Shown here one piece after another: positions 1 through 7,275 of a DNA stretch of 64,000 nt. Within the stretch, counting starts at the first letter, position 1. Each line of letters begins with the position of its first letter. The stretch is from AV69 sp036498205. GTDB lineage: Bacteria > Verrucomicrobiota > Verrucomicrobiia > Chthoniobacterales > UBA10450. Both the position numbers and the translations under genes were made by a program. The notes beneath the pieces are model-generated. The model saw only the letters and a program-made list of their open reading frames with translations. It did no database searches and was not told where the DNA came from. The stretch spans positions 1 through 64,000 of the forward strand of contig DASXIC010000042.1 of NCBI GenBank assembly GCA_036498205.1. The letters run 5' to 3'.

Positions 1-89
1 ATCCGGAACAACCGCCGCCAGGCGCACCGCAGCGTGGAAAAGAAGCAGGCGGGCACAGTCACGAATCTCCCACTACACAAGACGCATGA
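1..89 (+). CDS. C-terminal end of an upstream gene (uncertain)
   Basis: A reading frame is open from the left edge (codons from position 3) to tandem stops TGA TGA at 87-92. It encodes a hydrophilic, Pro/Gly/His-rich tail of about 28 residues. From the context it could be the end of the catalytic formate dehydrogenase subunit that normally precedes the iron-sulfur subunit, but nothing in the tail is diagnostic. An ATG at 86 overlaps this stop and opens a 62-codon frame ending at 274 that I do not trust as a gene. Confidence 0.25.
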   Translation, partial: PEQPPPGAPQRGKEAGGHSHESPTTQDA

Positions 90-243
90 TGAGCAGTGAA
101 AATCTCAGGGTAACGCACGCGTCGCGCGTGTTGGCGATGGCATCTCGCCATGGCCGATTTTCGCCGATAAGAGTTTTTCGAGTGAACATCGTCTCATCCA
201 GGGAACAATTCATTTCGCCGGAACGGCAAAATTTGCATGCGCC

Positions 244-1143
244 GTGCGCGCGCCACCCAGAATCCGCATCATGATCGGGGAAGGAATTCAAAGCTCTAAT
301 CAGCGCCGGCATTCCTTCGTGAAAGACCACGTCGAGGTCGGTTTCTTCACCGATCCGAGTGTTTGCATCGGTTGCAAAGCTTGCGAAGTCGCATGTAAGG
401 AGTGGAATCACGTTCCCGATGACGGATTCACCTGGTCGGGAAATTCCTACGACAATACCGGTCATCTCGGAGCATCGACCTGGCGTCATGTCATGTTCCT
501 GGAGCAGGACCGGCAAAAGGGAAATCAGATTGTCGGGTCGCACTCGCTGGGCGACGGCGACGGGGAGGATCCTTTCCGCTGGGTATTTCTCTCCGATGTG
601 TGCAAGCATTGCGAAGAAGCAGGTTGCCTCGAATCATGTCCAACTGGAGCGATCGTCCGCACCGAAGTGGGTTCGGTGCTGGTGCAGAACGACGTCTGCA
701 ACGGCTGCGGTTATTGTGTCGTGTCATGCCCCTTTGGCGTGATCGATCGCCGGCCGGAGCCGCTGCCCGATGCCGGTGGCGCATTCAAATGCACCTTTTG
801 TTACGACCGGCAAAAGAGTGGACTTGTCCCGGCTTGCGCAAAAGTTTGCCCGACGGAATCAATTGTCTTCGGCCGATTGGATGATCTCCGTGCGCGTGGA
901 GTAGAGCGTGTAGAGCAATTACGACAAAGTGGCTACCATGACGCGCAGCTTTACGATCCGACAGAGACTTCGGTACGTGGTATTCACGCATTCTTTTTGA
1001 TTCTCGGCGAACCGGAAGCGTATGGATTGCCGCCGAAGCCGCAGGTTCCAACAATTTATTTGAAGTCGGCTTGGACGGCGGCGTTCGCAACAGCGATTGG
1101 ATCCTTCATTGCGACTTTATTAGCGTTCGCATTGTTCTCATGA
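244..1143 (+). CDS. Formate dehydrogenase-type iron-sulfur (beta) subunit, 4Fe-4S ferredoxin
   Basis: This is the electron-transfer subunit of a membrane-bound molybdo/tungsto-enzyme of the formate dehydrogenase-N type. It passes electrons from the catalytic subunit to the NrfD membrane partner encoded next. Four cysteine clusters are visible: CIGCKACEVAC (about residues 41-51), CKHCEEAGCLESC (120-132), CNGCGYCVVSC (152-162) and a CTFC...C...C set near 183-206. A hydrophobic C-terminal segment (about 275-299) would anchor it to the membrane. The start is uncertain: ATG 244 gives 299 residues, while ATG 271 leaves about 31 residues before the first cysteine, closer to family proteins. Neither start has a clear ribosome site. 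The VCIGCKACEVACKEW and SDVCKHCE stretches match the FdhB/HybA-like group. Confidence 0.88.
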   Translation: MRAPPRIRIMIGEGIQSSNQRRHSFVKDHVEVGFFTDPSVCIGCKACEVACKEWNHVPDDGFTWSGNSYDNTGHLGASTWRHVMFLEQDRQKGNQIVGSHSLGDGDGEDPFRWVFLSDVCKHCEEAGCLESCPTGAIVRTEVGSVLVQNDVCNGCGYCVVSCPFGVIDRRPEPLPDAGGAFKCTFCYDRQKSGLVPACAKVCPTESIVFGRLDDLRARGVERVEQLRQSGYHDAQLYDPTETSVRGIHAFFLILGEPEAYGLPPKPQVPTIYLKSAWTAAFATAIGSFIATLLAFALFS

Positions 1144-1161
1144 GAGGCAGAACCCAGGGCG

Positions 1162-1220
1162 TTGTAGACGAGGTGGCTGACCTCGGTCTCGACTACCGCG
1201 GCCCGCGACCGCGGCTACAA
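1162..1220. repeat. Palindromic intergenic repeat, copy 1 (left of nrfD)
   Basis: A 59-base element bounded by TTGTAG and CTACAA. It contains an internal hairpin CGAGGT-GGCTG-ACCTCG and a CCGCGG repeat. Its last 25 bases (1196-1220) match the reverse complement of the first 25 bases of copy 2 (2222-2246) at 24 of 25 positions. It ends two bases before the nrfD start codon, so it lies where a ribosome site would be expected. Confidence 0.7.
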
Positions 1221-1222
1221 CA

Positions 1223-2209
1223 ATGACAAACGATCGACCATCGGAAAAGCGACTCGAGCAATTGCGCGAGCAAGCGTGGAAGGATGGCGTCGTGACTGAT
1301 CGTGGCGTCGATGTCGCGGGTGGTCCAATTCCGCGGAAACCTGGCTACTATGGTGAACCGGTGGTCAGACCCCCAGTCTGGACATGGGAAATCGGGTTGT
1401 ATTTTTTTATCGGCGGCATTGGAGGCATGTCAGCGGTAATCGCGAGCGCCGCCACCCTTTTTCATCATATCGATCTTATCCGGGCCGCGATGTGGCTCGC
1501 GGCCATCGCGACTATTCTCTCCCCTGTTCTGCTGATTATGGATCTAGGCCGGCCGCGGCTCTTTCTCAACATGTTGCGCGTGTTCAAGCATCAATCGGCG
1601 ATGTCGATGGGTGCTTGGATTCTCAGCGGATTTGGCGCCTGCACCGTCCCCGCCTTAATCGCGGTGGAGCTTCACTTTCATCATGTTTTCAGCGGGGCTT
1701 TGGGCCAACTAATACGAATTGCTGCCGCAATCTTCATATTCGGCTCCGCATTCTTCGGGACCTTGCTCGCTACTTACACGGGTGTCCTGATCGGCGCGAC
1801 GGCTATTCCGGCGTGGTTCTTGCATCGCATATTGTTGCCGATCCATTTTGGCACGGCTGGACTTGGTTCTGCGGCGGCGTGGTTGGAGTTGATCGGTCAT
1901 CGAATCCCGGCACTTAACGTTCTCGGCTACTACGCGGCTGGAGTTGAGACGGCTCTTTTAATATGGCTCAGCCTCGATAAGCATGGTGCAGCCGATCGCG
2001 CGATACACGAACATGGTTCCGGTTGGCTAATTCGCATCGGCGAAATTTTGAATGGCCCGCTGGCAATCATTCTCCGGCTTCTCGGTCTCGTTCCGTTCGC
2101 AGCAATCTCCTTTTTGATCGGCTCCATGGTCAGCCGCTTCGGTTGGATCGCTGTAGGCCGAGTTTCCGGCGCAGACCCGGAGGCTGTTTTCGCTGCGGAA
2201 CGGCTGTAG
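1223..2209 (+). CDS. nrfD: NrfD-family membrane subunit (polysulfide/DMSO reductase type)
   Basis: An integral membrane quinone-interacting subunit of 328 residues with about eight hydrophobic helices. It belongs to the NrfD/PsrC family that anchors iron-sulfur and molybdopterin subunits and exchanges electrons with quinone. The N-terminal hydrophilic region of about 60 residues precedes the first helix (IGLYFFIGGIGGMSA, a typical NrfD opening). It lies directly after the iron-sulfur subunit, the usual order in formate dehydrogenase operons. The start ATG at 1223 abuts a palindromic repeat and has no Shine-Dalgarno. Formate dehydrogenase membership is inferred from the neighbours; a related reductase is possible. 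Confidence 0.85.
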   Translation: MTNDRPSEKRLEQLREQAWKDGVVTDRGVDVAGGPIPRKPGYYGEPVVRPPVWTWEIGLYFFIGGIGGMSAVIASAATLFHHIDLIRAAMWLAAIATILSPVLLIMDLGRPRLFLNMLRVFKHQSAMSMGAWILSGFGACTVPALIAVELHFHHVFSGALGQLIRIAAAIFIFGSAFFGTLLATYTGVLIGATAIPAWFLHRILLPIHFGTAGLGSAAAWLELIGHRIPALNVLGYYAAGVETALLIWLSLDKHGAADRAIHEHGSGWLIRIGEILNGPLAIILRLLGLVPFAAISFLIGSMVSRFGWIAVGRVSGADPEAVFAAERL

Positions 2210-2221
2210 CGGATTTCGCGT

Positions 2222-2292
2222 TTGTAGCCGCGGTCGCTGGCCGCGGGTTCTTTGTTCCCAACGGTCACGGCAACAGAGCGCCGTGGCTACAA
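2222..2292. repeat. Palindromic intergenic repeat, copy 2 (right of nrfD)
   Basis: A 71-base element again bounded by TTGTAG and CTACAA. Its outer 12 bases pair with one mismatch (TTGTAGCCGCGG against CCGTGGCTACAA). The left 25 bases are the inverted counterpart of the right end of copy 1. It starts 13 bases after the nrfD stop, so nrfD is precisely bracketed. It has no T-tract, so a simple rho-independent terminator is not supported. The following 2293-2533 shows nothing else recognisable. Confidence 0.7.
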
Positions 2293-2533
2293 TGTAACCG
2301 CTTCGCTCTGCCGAGATGCATCTGGCATTGTCGGCTCGACCGCTTCTCCCGATAAAAGCGCCGCCTACACAATTTTCGGTTCACGCCGCGAGCTTCTTTA
2401 TAACAACAGCCTCGGCCCCTGTTTCCTGTACCAGATACCTCTGATGAGGGATTCGCAATCCGTCCCACGGTGGTATCGGAAAATACTCCGGACGCGTCGT
2501 AGATAGAAACGGTGAGCCCCGATAGCTTTTCTC

Positions 2534-2710
2534 ATGAAAACGAGCAGATCCTTCGCGATACCGCTGATCTTCTTGTCGATCTTCGCTTCGAATGCATTTG
2601 CAGTGCTTCGGTCTCCCTACCCGGCCAAGCCTTATCCACCCGATCGCATCGTCATAATCGGGGAGGAAAGACACGACTGGACGCAGAGCCCATTTCGCAA
2701 ATCGAAATGA
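2534..2710 (+). CDS. Small secreted protein, 58 residues, unknown function
   Basis: A short frame encodes Met-Lys-Thr followed by a strong signal peptide (hydrophobic core IPLIFLSIF, Ala-x-Ala-like cleavage region NAFA near residue 23). The mature part has only about 35 residues, is rich in Pro and basic residues, and includes RIVIIGEERHDWTQSPF. Its stop TGA overlaps the start of the next gene as ATGA (2707-2710), the signature of translational coupling. No family recognised. It sits between the NrfD subunit and oxalate decarboxylase, so a role in that module is possible but only inferred. Confidence 0.6.
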   Translation: MKTSRSFAIPLIFLSIFASNAFAVLRSPYPAKPYPPDRIVIIGEERHDWTQSPFRKSK

Positions 2711-2985
2711 GCTCTTTAATCAACGGTCCAATAGCGGCGTTCGTCGCCGCAATTGCACCGACCGGCGTTCCTGCTTTGCGGGTGACCTTTACCATTGCCG
2801 TCCTTGTCTTCTTGTATGCCGGAGTCCTTATCTTCCGCAGACGGCACCAGTATTTCGATCGCGATCCAAACGTCGAAAACGATGTCCCTGCCGTCCGCCA
2901 TATTCGGCTGGAGCAGATTCTATTTGTTTGGGGCGCTCTAACGCTCGTTCTCCTGACCATTTTGTACCAGGTGTGGCGCGCATGA
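2707..2985 (+). CDS. Small two-helix membrane protein, unknown function
   Basis: A protein of 92 residues from ATG 2707, chosen over an upstream ATG at 2512 because the latter frame overlaps the signal-peptide gene and reads as non-coding. There are two transmembrane helices: one at about residues 26-45 (ending in LIFRRRHQYF) and one at about 70-88 (LFVWGALTLVLLTIL), joined by a charged loop. It overlaps the preceding small secreted protein by ATGA. No domain recognised. Position in the formate/oxalate cluster suggests an accessory membrane subunit, which is inference. Confidence 0.6.
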   Translation: MSSLINGPIAAFVAAIAPTGVPALRVTFTIAVLVFLYAGVLIFRRRHQYFDRDPNVENDVPAVRHIRLEQILFVWGALTLVLLTILYQVWRA

Positions 2986-3040
2986 CGCGAACTGTTCGAA
3001 ATCTTTAACACAACCCCAGAACCATCAGGAAAAAATCATT

Positions 3041-4246
3041 ATGAGTGCACTTACTCGTCGCAGTTTCATTGGAACAGCCGCTGCCGCAGTAGGCAGCTTT
3101 GCCGCATTGCAAAAGGTGCCGGGCGCAGACCGTAGTAGGAGCGATCCGGGCCCTGCCAATCACGAGCTTGATGGCCAAAACCCAGATTCCATCTGGCCAC
3201 CTAGCACGGACTCGAAGAGCCTGGTCCAGAACTTTAAGTACCCCTTTTCTTTTGCAAACAAGCGAACTTACGAAGGCGGATGGTCGCGTGAAGTGACTAT
3301 TCGGGAACTGCCCGTCTCCAAGGAGCTGGCGGGCGTTAACATGAGACTCACTGCGGGGGGTATCAGGGAGTTACATTGGCACACTGCCGGTGAATGGGCC
3401 ATCATGCTTTACGGCACGGCGCGAATTACAGCGATCGACTTGGACGGCAAGGGCTTTGTCGCCGATGTTAACAAGAACGATCTTTGGTTTTTTCCCAGCG
3501 GCATCCCGCACTCGATCCAGGGTCTTAATCCCGACGGGTGCGAATTTATGCTGGTGTTCGATGACGGTGAGTTTTCCGAGTCGGAGACGGTGCTGTTGAG
3601 CGATGTGGCGGCGCATTTGCCGCATGAGGTATTGTCGAAAAATTTTAACGTCGGCGAAGCCGCGTTTCAAAATCTGCCCGGTAAAGAGTTATTTATATTC
3701 CAAGCCGATGTCCCAGGGGCACTAGACGTCGATCAGAAAGTAGCGGCGGGAGCACGCGGAAAGTCGCCACAGGATTTTGCCTTTCGTACCATGGCAATGC
3801 CGCCTACCAAGCAGACGAAAGGCGGCGAAGTGCGGATCGTGGATTCGCGCAACTTTAAAGCCTCCACTACCGCCATGGCCATGGTCACGGTTCATCCGGG
3901 CGGGTTACGAGAACTTCACTGGCACCCCAATGCGGACGAATGGCAGTATTACATCACCGGCAAAGGACGAATGACGGTGGTGGCGGCGGGCAACAAAGCT
4001 CGGACGATGGACTTTCAGGAGGGAGACGTGGGCTACGTCCAGAAAAGCTTGCTGCACTACATCGAGAACACGGGCGACACCGATTTGGTGTTCCTCGAGA
4101 TGTTCAAAGCCGATCGCTTTCAAGATCTTTCCTTGTCGGTGTGGCTCGCTCACACGCCGCCGGAATTGGTCATGGCGCATTTGCACATCGACAAAGCGAC
4201 CCTCGATGCGATACCAAGAGAAGCGCCCTTAATAACTCCAATATGA
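3041..4246 (+). CDS. oxdC: Oxalate decarboxylase, Tat-exported bicupin
   Basis: Converts oxalate to formate and CO2 with manganese. The 401-residue protein has two cupin domains. The first shows H112, H114, E118 and H157 (ELHWHTAGEW and PSGIPHS); the second shows H293, H295, E300 and H339. The active-site lid, SENST in Bacillus subtilis OxdC, reads SESET here (residues 179-183) and keeps the key glutamate E180, which favours decarboxylase over oxidase activity. The N-terminus carries a twin-arginine signal (TRRSFIGTAAAAVG), so it is probably exported folded. A possible ribosome site AGGAAAA lies upstream. The stop is seven bases before the transporter gene, and formate dehydrogenase subunits lie upstream, so product formate could be oxidised locally. 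Confidence 0.92.
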   Translation: MSALTRRSFIGTAAAAVGSFAALQKVPGADRSRSDPGPANHELDGQNPDSIWPPSTDSKSLVQNFKYPFSFANKRTYEGGWSREVTIRELPVSKELAGVNMRLTAGGIRELHWHTAGEWAIMLYGTARITAIDLDGKGFVADVNKNDLWFFPSGIPHSIQGLNPDGCEFMLVFDDGEFSESETVLLSDVAAHLPHEVLSKNFNVGEAAFQNLPGKELFIFQADVPGALDVDQKVAAGARGKSPQDFAFRTMAMPPTKQTKGGEVRIVDSRNFKASTTAMAMVTVHPGGLRELHWHPNADEWQYYITGKGRMTVVAAGNKARTMDFQEGDVGYVQKSLLHYIENTGDTDLVFLEMFKADRFQDLSLSVWLAHTPPELVMAHLHIDKATLDAIPREAPLITPI

Positions 4247-4253
4247 TCAGACT

Positions 4254-5492
4254 ATGCGCTCGAATAATCGCTGGGTAATCGCAATCGCGGGAGTTTTTTT
4301 CCAGATTGCCTTAGGTGCGGTCTATGCCTGGAGCGTTTTCCGCGTCCCACTGACAAAGCAATTCGGATGGAGCATCTCCGAAGTAACGCTGACCTTTACC
4401 ATCAGCATTTTTGTGCTGGGGTGTGCGGCCTTTTTCGGCGGCCTCTGGCTCAACCGCAAAGGACCGCGAATCGTCGCCTTGACTGGTGGTGTGCTCTATG
4501 GCCTGGGAGTTTTCCTCGCCAGCTTCTCGCATAACCTGTGGTGGCTCTATCTCAGTTACGGCTTGATCGGCGGAATCGGTCTTGGTTTTGGTTACATCGT
4601 TCCGGTCGCAGTATTGGTAAAATGGTTTCCGGATCGGAGGGGACTCATCACAGGCGTCGCCGTTGGCGGGTTCGGGGCCGGCGCCCTGATTACCGCGCCT
4701 GTAGCGACACGGCTAATTCAGACCGTGGGCGTATTAAATACCTTTGCCTATCTTGGGATAGGATATCTTATCGTGACCGTTATTGCGGGATCATTTATGC
4801 AGAATCCACCCGATGGCTGGAAACCCGAGGGTTGGTCGCCGACGGCCAGGGAAACGTCGGAACGCGCGGGACACGACTTCAAGCTGGTCGAGGCGCTCAA
4901 GACCTGGCAGTGGTGGGCGCTTTGGCTGCTTTTGTTTCTCAATACCTGCGCGGGAATTTCGGTCATTTCCCAGGAAGCACCCATTTTTCAGGAATTGACT
5001 AAAGTAACTGCCGTCGTTGCGGGCGGGATGGTGGGAGTGGCCAGCCTTGGTAATGCCGTCGGACGAGTATTTTGGGCGTGGGTCTCCGACTTAATCACGA
5101 GACGGGCAACATTTTTTGTCATGTTCCTTCTCCAGGTTCTACTTTTCTGGTTTCTTCCGAACGTTGCCTCGGCTTCTTTAATGACCATGGTCACGTTTGT
5201 CGTGTTAATGTGTTACGGTGGCGGTTTTGGCACCATGCCAGCGTTTACCGCTGATTATTTTGGTCCGAAGAATGTTGGTCCCATCTATGGTTTGATGCTG
5301 ACAGCTTGGGGATTCGCCAGCGCGTTTGGGCCTCTCTTTATCGCGCACATGCGAGAAACAAGCGGCTCCTATGGCGGAGCGCTTCGTGTTATCGCGGGAG
5401 TCATGGCCGTTTCCACACTAGTGCCGATAATAGTGCGGCCACCCCGAGTGTCCGCTGCGGCTGGCGCTGCTCCTCAAAAGAAATTCGCCTAG
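4254..5492 (+). CDS. OFA-family (oxalate/formate antiporter-like) MFS transporter
   Basis: A 412-residue protein with twelve predicted helices, of the major facilitator superfamily and its OxlT-like OFA group (N-terminal GVFFQIALGAVYAWSVF and the GGIGLGFGYIVPVA stretch are typical). In Oxalobacter OxlT two basic residues, R272 in helix 8 and K355 in helix 11, bind oxalate. Here helix 8 keeps an arginine (NAVGRVFWAWVSD) but helix 11 (IYGLMLTAWGFASAFGP) has no obvious lysine, so the substrate may differ. It follows oxdC by seven bases and is almost certainly cotranscribed. Oxalate or formate transport is the contextual prediction. Confidence 0.85.
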   Translation: MRSNNRWVIAIAGVFFQIALGAVYAWSVFRVPLTKQFGWSISEVTLTFTISIFVLGCAAFFGGLWLNRKGPRIVALTGGVLYGLGVFLASFSHNLWWLYLSYGLIGGIGLGFGYIVPVAVLVKWFPDRRGLITGVAVGGFGAGALITAPVATRLIQTVGVLNTFAYLGIGYLIVTVIAGSFMQNPPDGWKPEGWSPTARETSERAGHDFKLVEALKTWQWWALWLLLFLNTCAGISVISQEAPIFQELTKVTAVVAGGMVGVASLGNAVGRVFWAWVSDLITRRATFFVMFLLQVLLFWFLPNVASASLMTMVTFVVLMCYGGGFGTMPAFTADYFGPKNVGPIYGLMLTAWGFASAFGPLFIAHMRETSGSYGGALRVIAGVMAVSTLVPIIVRPPRVSAAAGAAPQKKFA

Positions 5493-5644
5493 GTCATAAC
5501 AGGAGATCCTGCATTACCTGGTCTACTTGTCGGCGTTGACCAGTCTATCTCCAAAGAGAGGGTAAGGGCCACCTCGCGAGTGGCATAAAAAAACCCCGCA
5601 CATGCGTGCTGGCGACTACCTCCTGCTCCGCCATAGCGTGATAT
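5493..5644. other. Gap after the oxalate operon
   Basis: Together with 6011-6165 this forms the non-genic part of a 670-base interval. A short inverted repeat GCCAC-CTCGCGA-GTGGC at about 5568-5584 is followed by an A-run rather than a T-run, so it is not a plus-strand terminator. Nothing else recognised. Confidence 0.4.
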
Positions 5645-6010
5645 GTGAAAAGAAGGGGGTTTGATTACCGCGCCAGAACATTCAAAATGCGTGTCCGTAA
5701 GCCGGGAGAAGGTTGTTCTTCCAATCCGTCTGGTTTTCGTTCCCGTAGCCGGCAGCGTGGCGCACGCCCGAAGAGAATTTTCGTCATCAGGCAGAGGATA
5801 CAACTGCCGCCAACAGATTCTGCGAGGGAAAAGAACCTGCAGCAGATTCTGGTTTTTGATGACCATCCGGAGAGCCTTCGCCTGCTATTTGGCGATACTA
5901 CTGCCAAGCTCGATCACCCGCGACCATTATGGGCGAGCTCGTGGCAGATCATTCTTTTGTCGATACTGGTCATTTGCCTATTAACCGCGATCTTGTGGGT
6001 GGTCCTTTGA
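5645..6010 (+). CDS. Possible small C-tail-anchored membrane protein
   Basis: Up to 121 residues. The second half looks protein-like: ILVFDDHPESLRLLFGD, then a single hydrophobic helix (about residues 100-119, WQIILLSILVICLLTAILWV) ending at the stop. The first 50 residues are Arg-rich and may be non-coding, so the true start could be downstream; ATG 5687 is one option. An overlapping frame (5661-5984) looks less convincing. No family recognised. Confidence 0.4.
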   Translation: MKRRGFDYRARTFKMRVRKPGEGCSSNPSGFRSRSRQRGARPKRIFVIRQRIQLPPTDSAREKNLQQILVFDDHPESLRLLFGDTTAKLDHPRPLWASSWQIILLSILVICLLTAILWVVL

Positions 6011-6165
6011 CCAGTCAGACGGTAAAGGCTGAAGCGGCCGCAGCTAACGAATGCGCGGCATCTCCGATTCACTCGAAAGAGGCATTAAACGTCACTCTTA
6101 GGTGGCAACACAAAATCCCACTCACGCGCAATGGTGCGGAGACCCAAAACCCGTGATTTTGTAGT

Positions 6166-7041
6166 ATGAAAAAGTTAAGATTAATTAGTCTAGTTGGCAT
6201 CATCTCGATGTCTCTTGCGCACGCCGGCTGGGCAGCTGGCCATGGCGGAGGCGGTGGAGGATTTGGTGGTGGCCATGTTGGCGGCGGCGGAGTTCGCGCC
6301 GGCGGAGGAGGATTCCATCCCGGATTTAACGGCGGTGGGGGATTCTACTACAGCAGAGGGATGCGTTTCGGGAATTCGACCGCACATTTCGCTCCCTCCT
6401 CATCGGCACGCATGCCGCTCTCGCGACCGCATGTCTTTAATGGGCCCGCTCGCTCGATAAGCAACCGCTCTGGGATGAATCATGTGGTTAACACGCGTCC
6501 AATTGTCGGTAATCGAACGACGGCTTCCGCGGCGCGTCAATCCGGAACAGCCGCGCGACCCGTATTGGGTGGGCGGACTGATCATATCGCTGAACGCCAC
6601 GACCAAAATTGGCATACCGACTGGGACCGGCGGCATGCGCACTTCTTCAACCATCGCTTCTTCGTCTTTGACGACGGCTTCTGGTTTGGGCTCGATTCCG
6701 GGTATTTCCCTTGGGACTACTATCCCTACGATTCCTATGACTATTACCCGTACGATTACTATCCTGGCTATTACGCCGACACAGAGCCGTATTATTACAG
6801 CGAAGGTGTATACAGCGAAACGCCTGTTGCTGATCCAACGGTCAGCGCTGTCCAAACTCAGCTCACGCAGCAGGGCTATTACACCGGGCCAATAGACGGT
6901 ATTTTTGGCCAGCAAACCCGCGACGCGGTGGCGAAGTATCAAATCGACAAGAACCTGGACGTGACCGGGAGTTTGTCAGCACAGACGTTGCAGTCCTTCG
7001 GCTTGCCGGAACCACCGCAGGCCACGCAGACCGCAAGCTAA
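6166..7041 (+). CDS. Secreted Gly- and Tyr-rich protein with peptidoglycan-binding domain
   Basis: 291 residues. A signal peptide (MKKLRLISLVGIISMS, cleavage near AWA-AGH) leads into a glycine-rich low-complexity region (about 25-60). A middle segment follows, then an unusual Tyr/Asp/Pro-rich stretch (about 183-212, repeating YYPYD). The C-terminal 60 residues form a PG_binding_1 domain (VQTQLTQQGYYTGPIDGIFG, then QTRDAVAKYQ). The role is probably envelope or cell-wall association; no enzymatic domain is seen. The next gene is a small membrane protein with a good ribosome site. Confidence 0.75.
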   Translation: MKKLRLISLVGIISMSLAHAGWAAGHGGGGGGFGGGHVGGGGVRAGGGGFHPGFNGGGGFYYSRGMRFGNSTAHFAPSSSARMPLSRPHVFNGPARSISNRSGMNHVVNTRPIVGNRTTASAARQSGTAARPVLGGRTDHIAERHDQNWHTDWDRRHAHFFNHRFFVFDDGFWFGLDSGYFPWDYYPYDSYDYYPYDYYPGYYADTEPYYYSEGVYSETPVADPTVSAVQTQLTQQGYYTGPIDGIFGQQTRDAVAKYQIDKNLDVTGSLSAQTLQSFGLPEPPQATQTAS

Positions 7042-7071
7042 TACCCGCAAATGACGAAAGGAAAGATATCT

Positions 7072-7245
7072 ATGAAAACATACCAGCCAAACAGCAAAGT
7101 CGAAGAATCGACCTATGCTTTGCTTGTGCGTTCGGAAAACAAGAGGCACGCGTTCTTTGAGATGATCGTTTACGCGCTTGTCGTTTTGAGTGCTCTCGCT
7201 GCAATTCTGCAATTCGTGGACCAGCCCCTCTTGTTCGGCGCGTAA
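7072..7245 (+). CDS. Small single-helix membrane protein, unknown function
   Basis: 57 residues from ATG 7072, preceded by AAAGGAAAG about eight bases upstream; an in-frame ATG at 7051 would place that ribosome site inside the gene. A polar N-terminal half (residues 1-28) is followed by one transmembrane helix (about 30-50, MIVYALVVLSALAAILQF). No family recognised. It follows the peptidoglycan-binding protein by 30 bases and may be cotranscribed. Confidence 0.6.
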   Translation: MKTYQPNSKVEESTYALLVRSENKRHAFFEMIVYALVVLSALAAILQFVDQPLLFGA

Positions 7246-7275
7246 ACCGCAAGTCGCATAAGAGCAAACCCAGGC

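Noticed and set aside
86..274. 62-codon frame starting at an ATGA overlap with the left-edge frame
   Set aside because: Composition is not protein-like and it ends inside the region just before the iron-sulfur subunit; it might be a frameshifted N-terminus of that subunit, but there is no motif to support this.
5566..5595. Hairpin GCCAC/GTGGC followed by a homopolymer run after the transporter gene
   Set aside because: The run is A rather than T on the plus strand, so it is not a rho-independent terminator for the oxalate operon.
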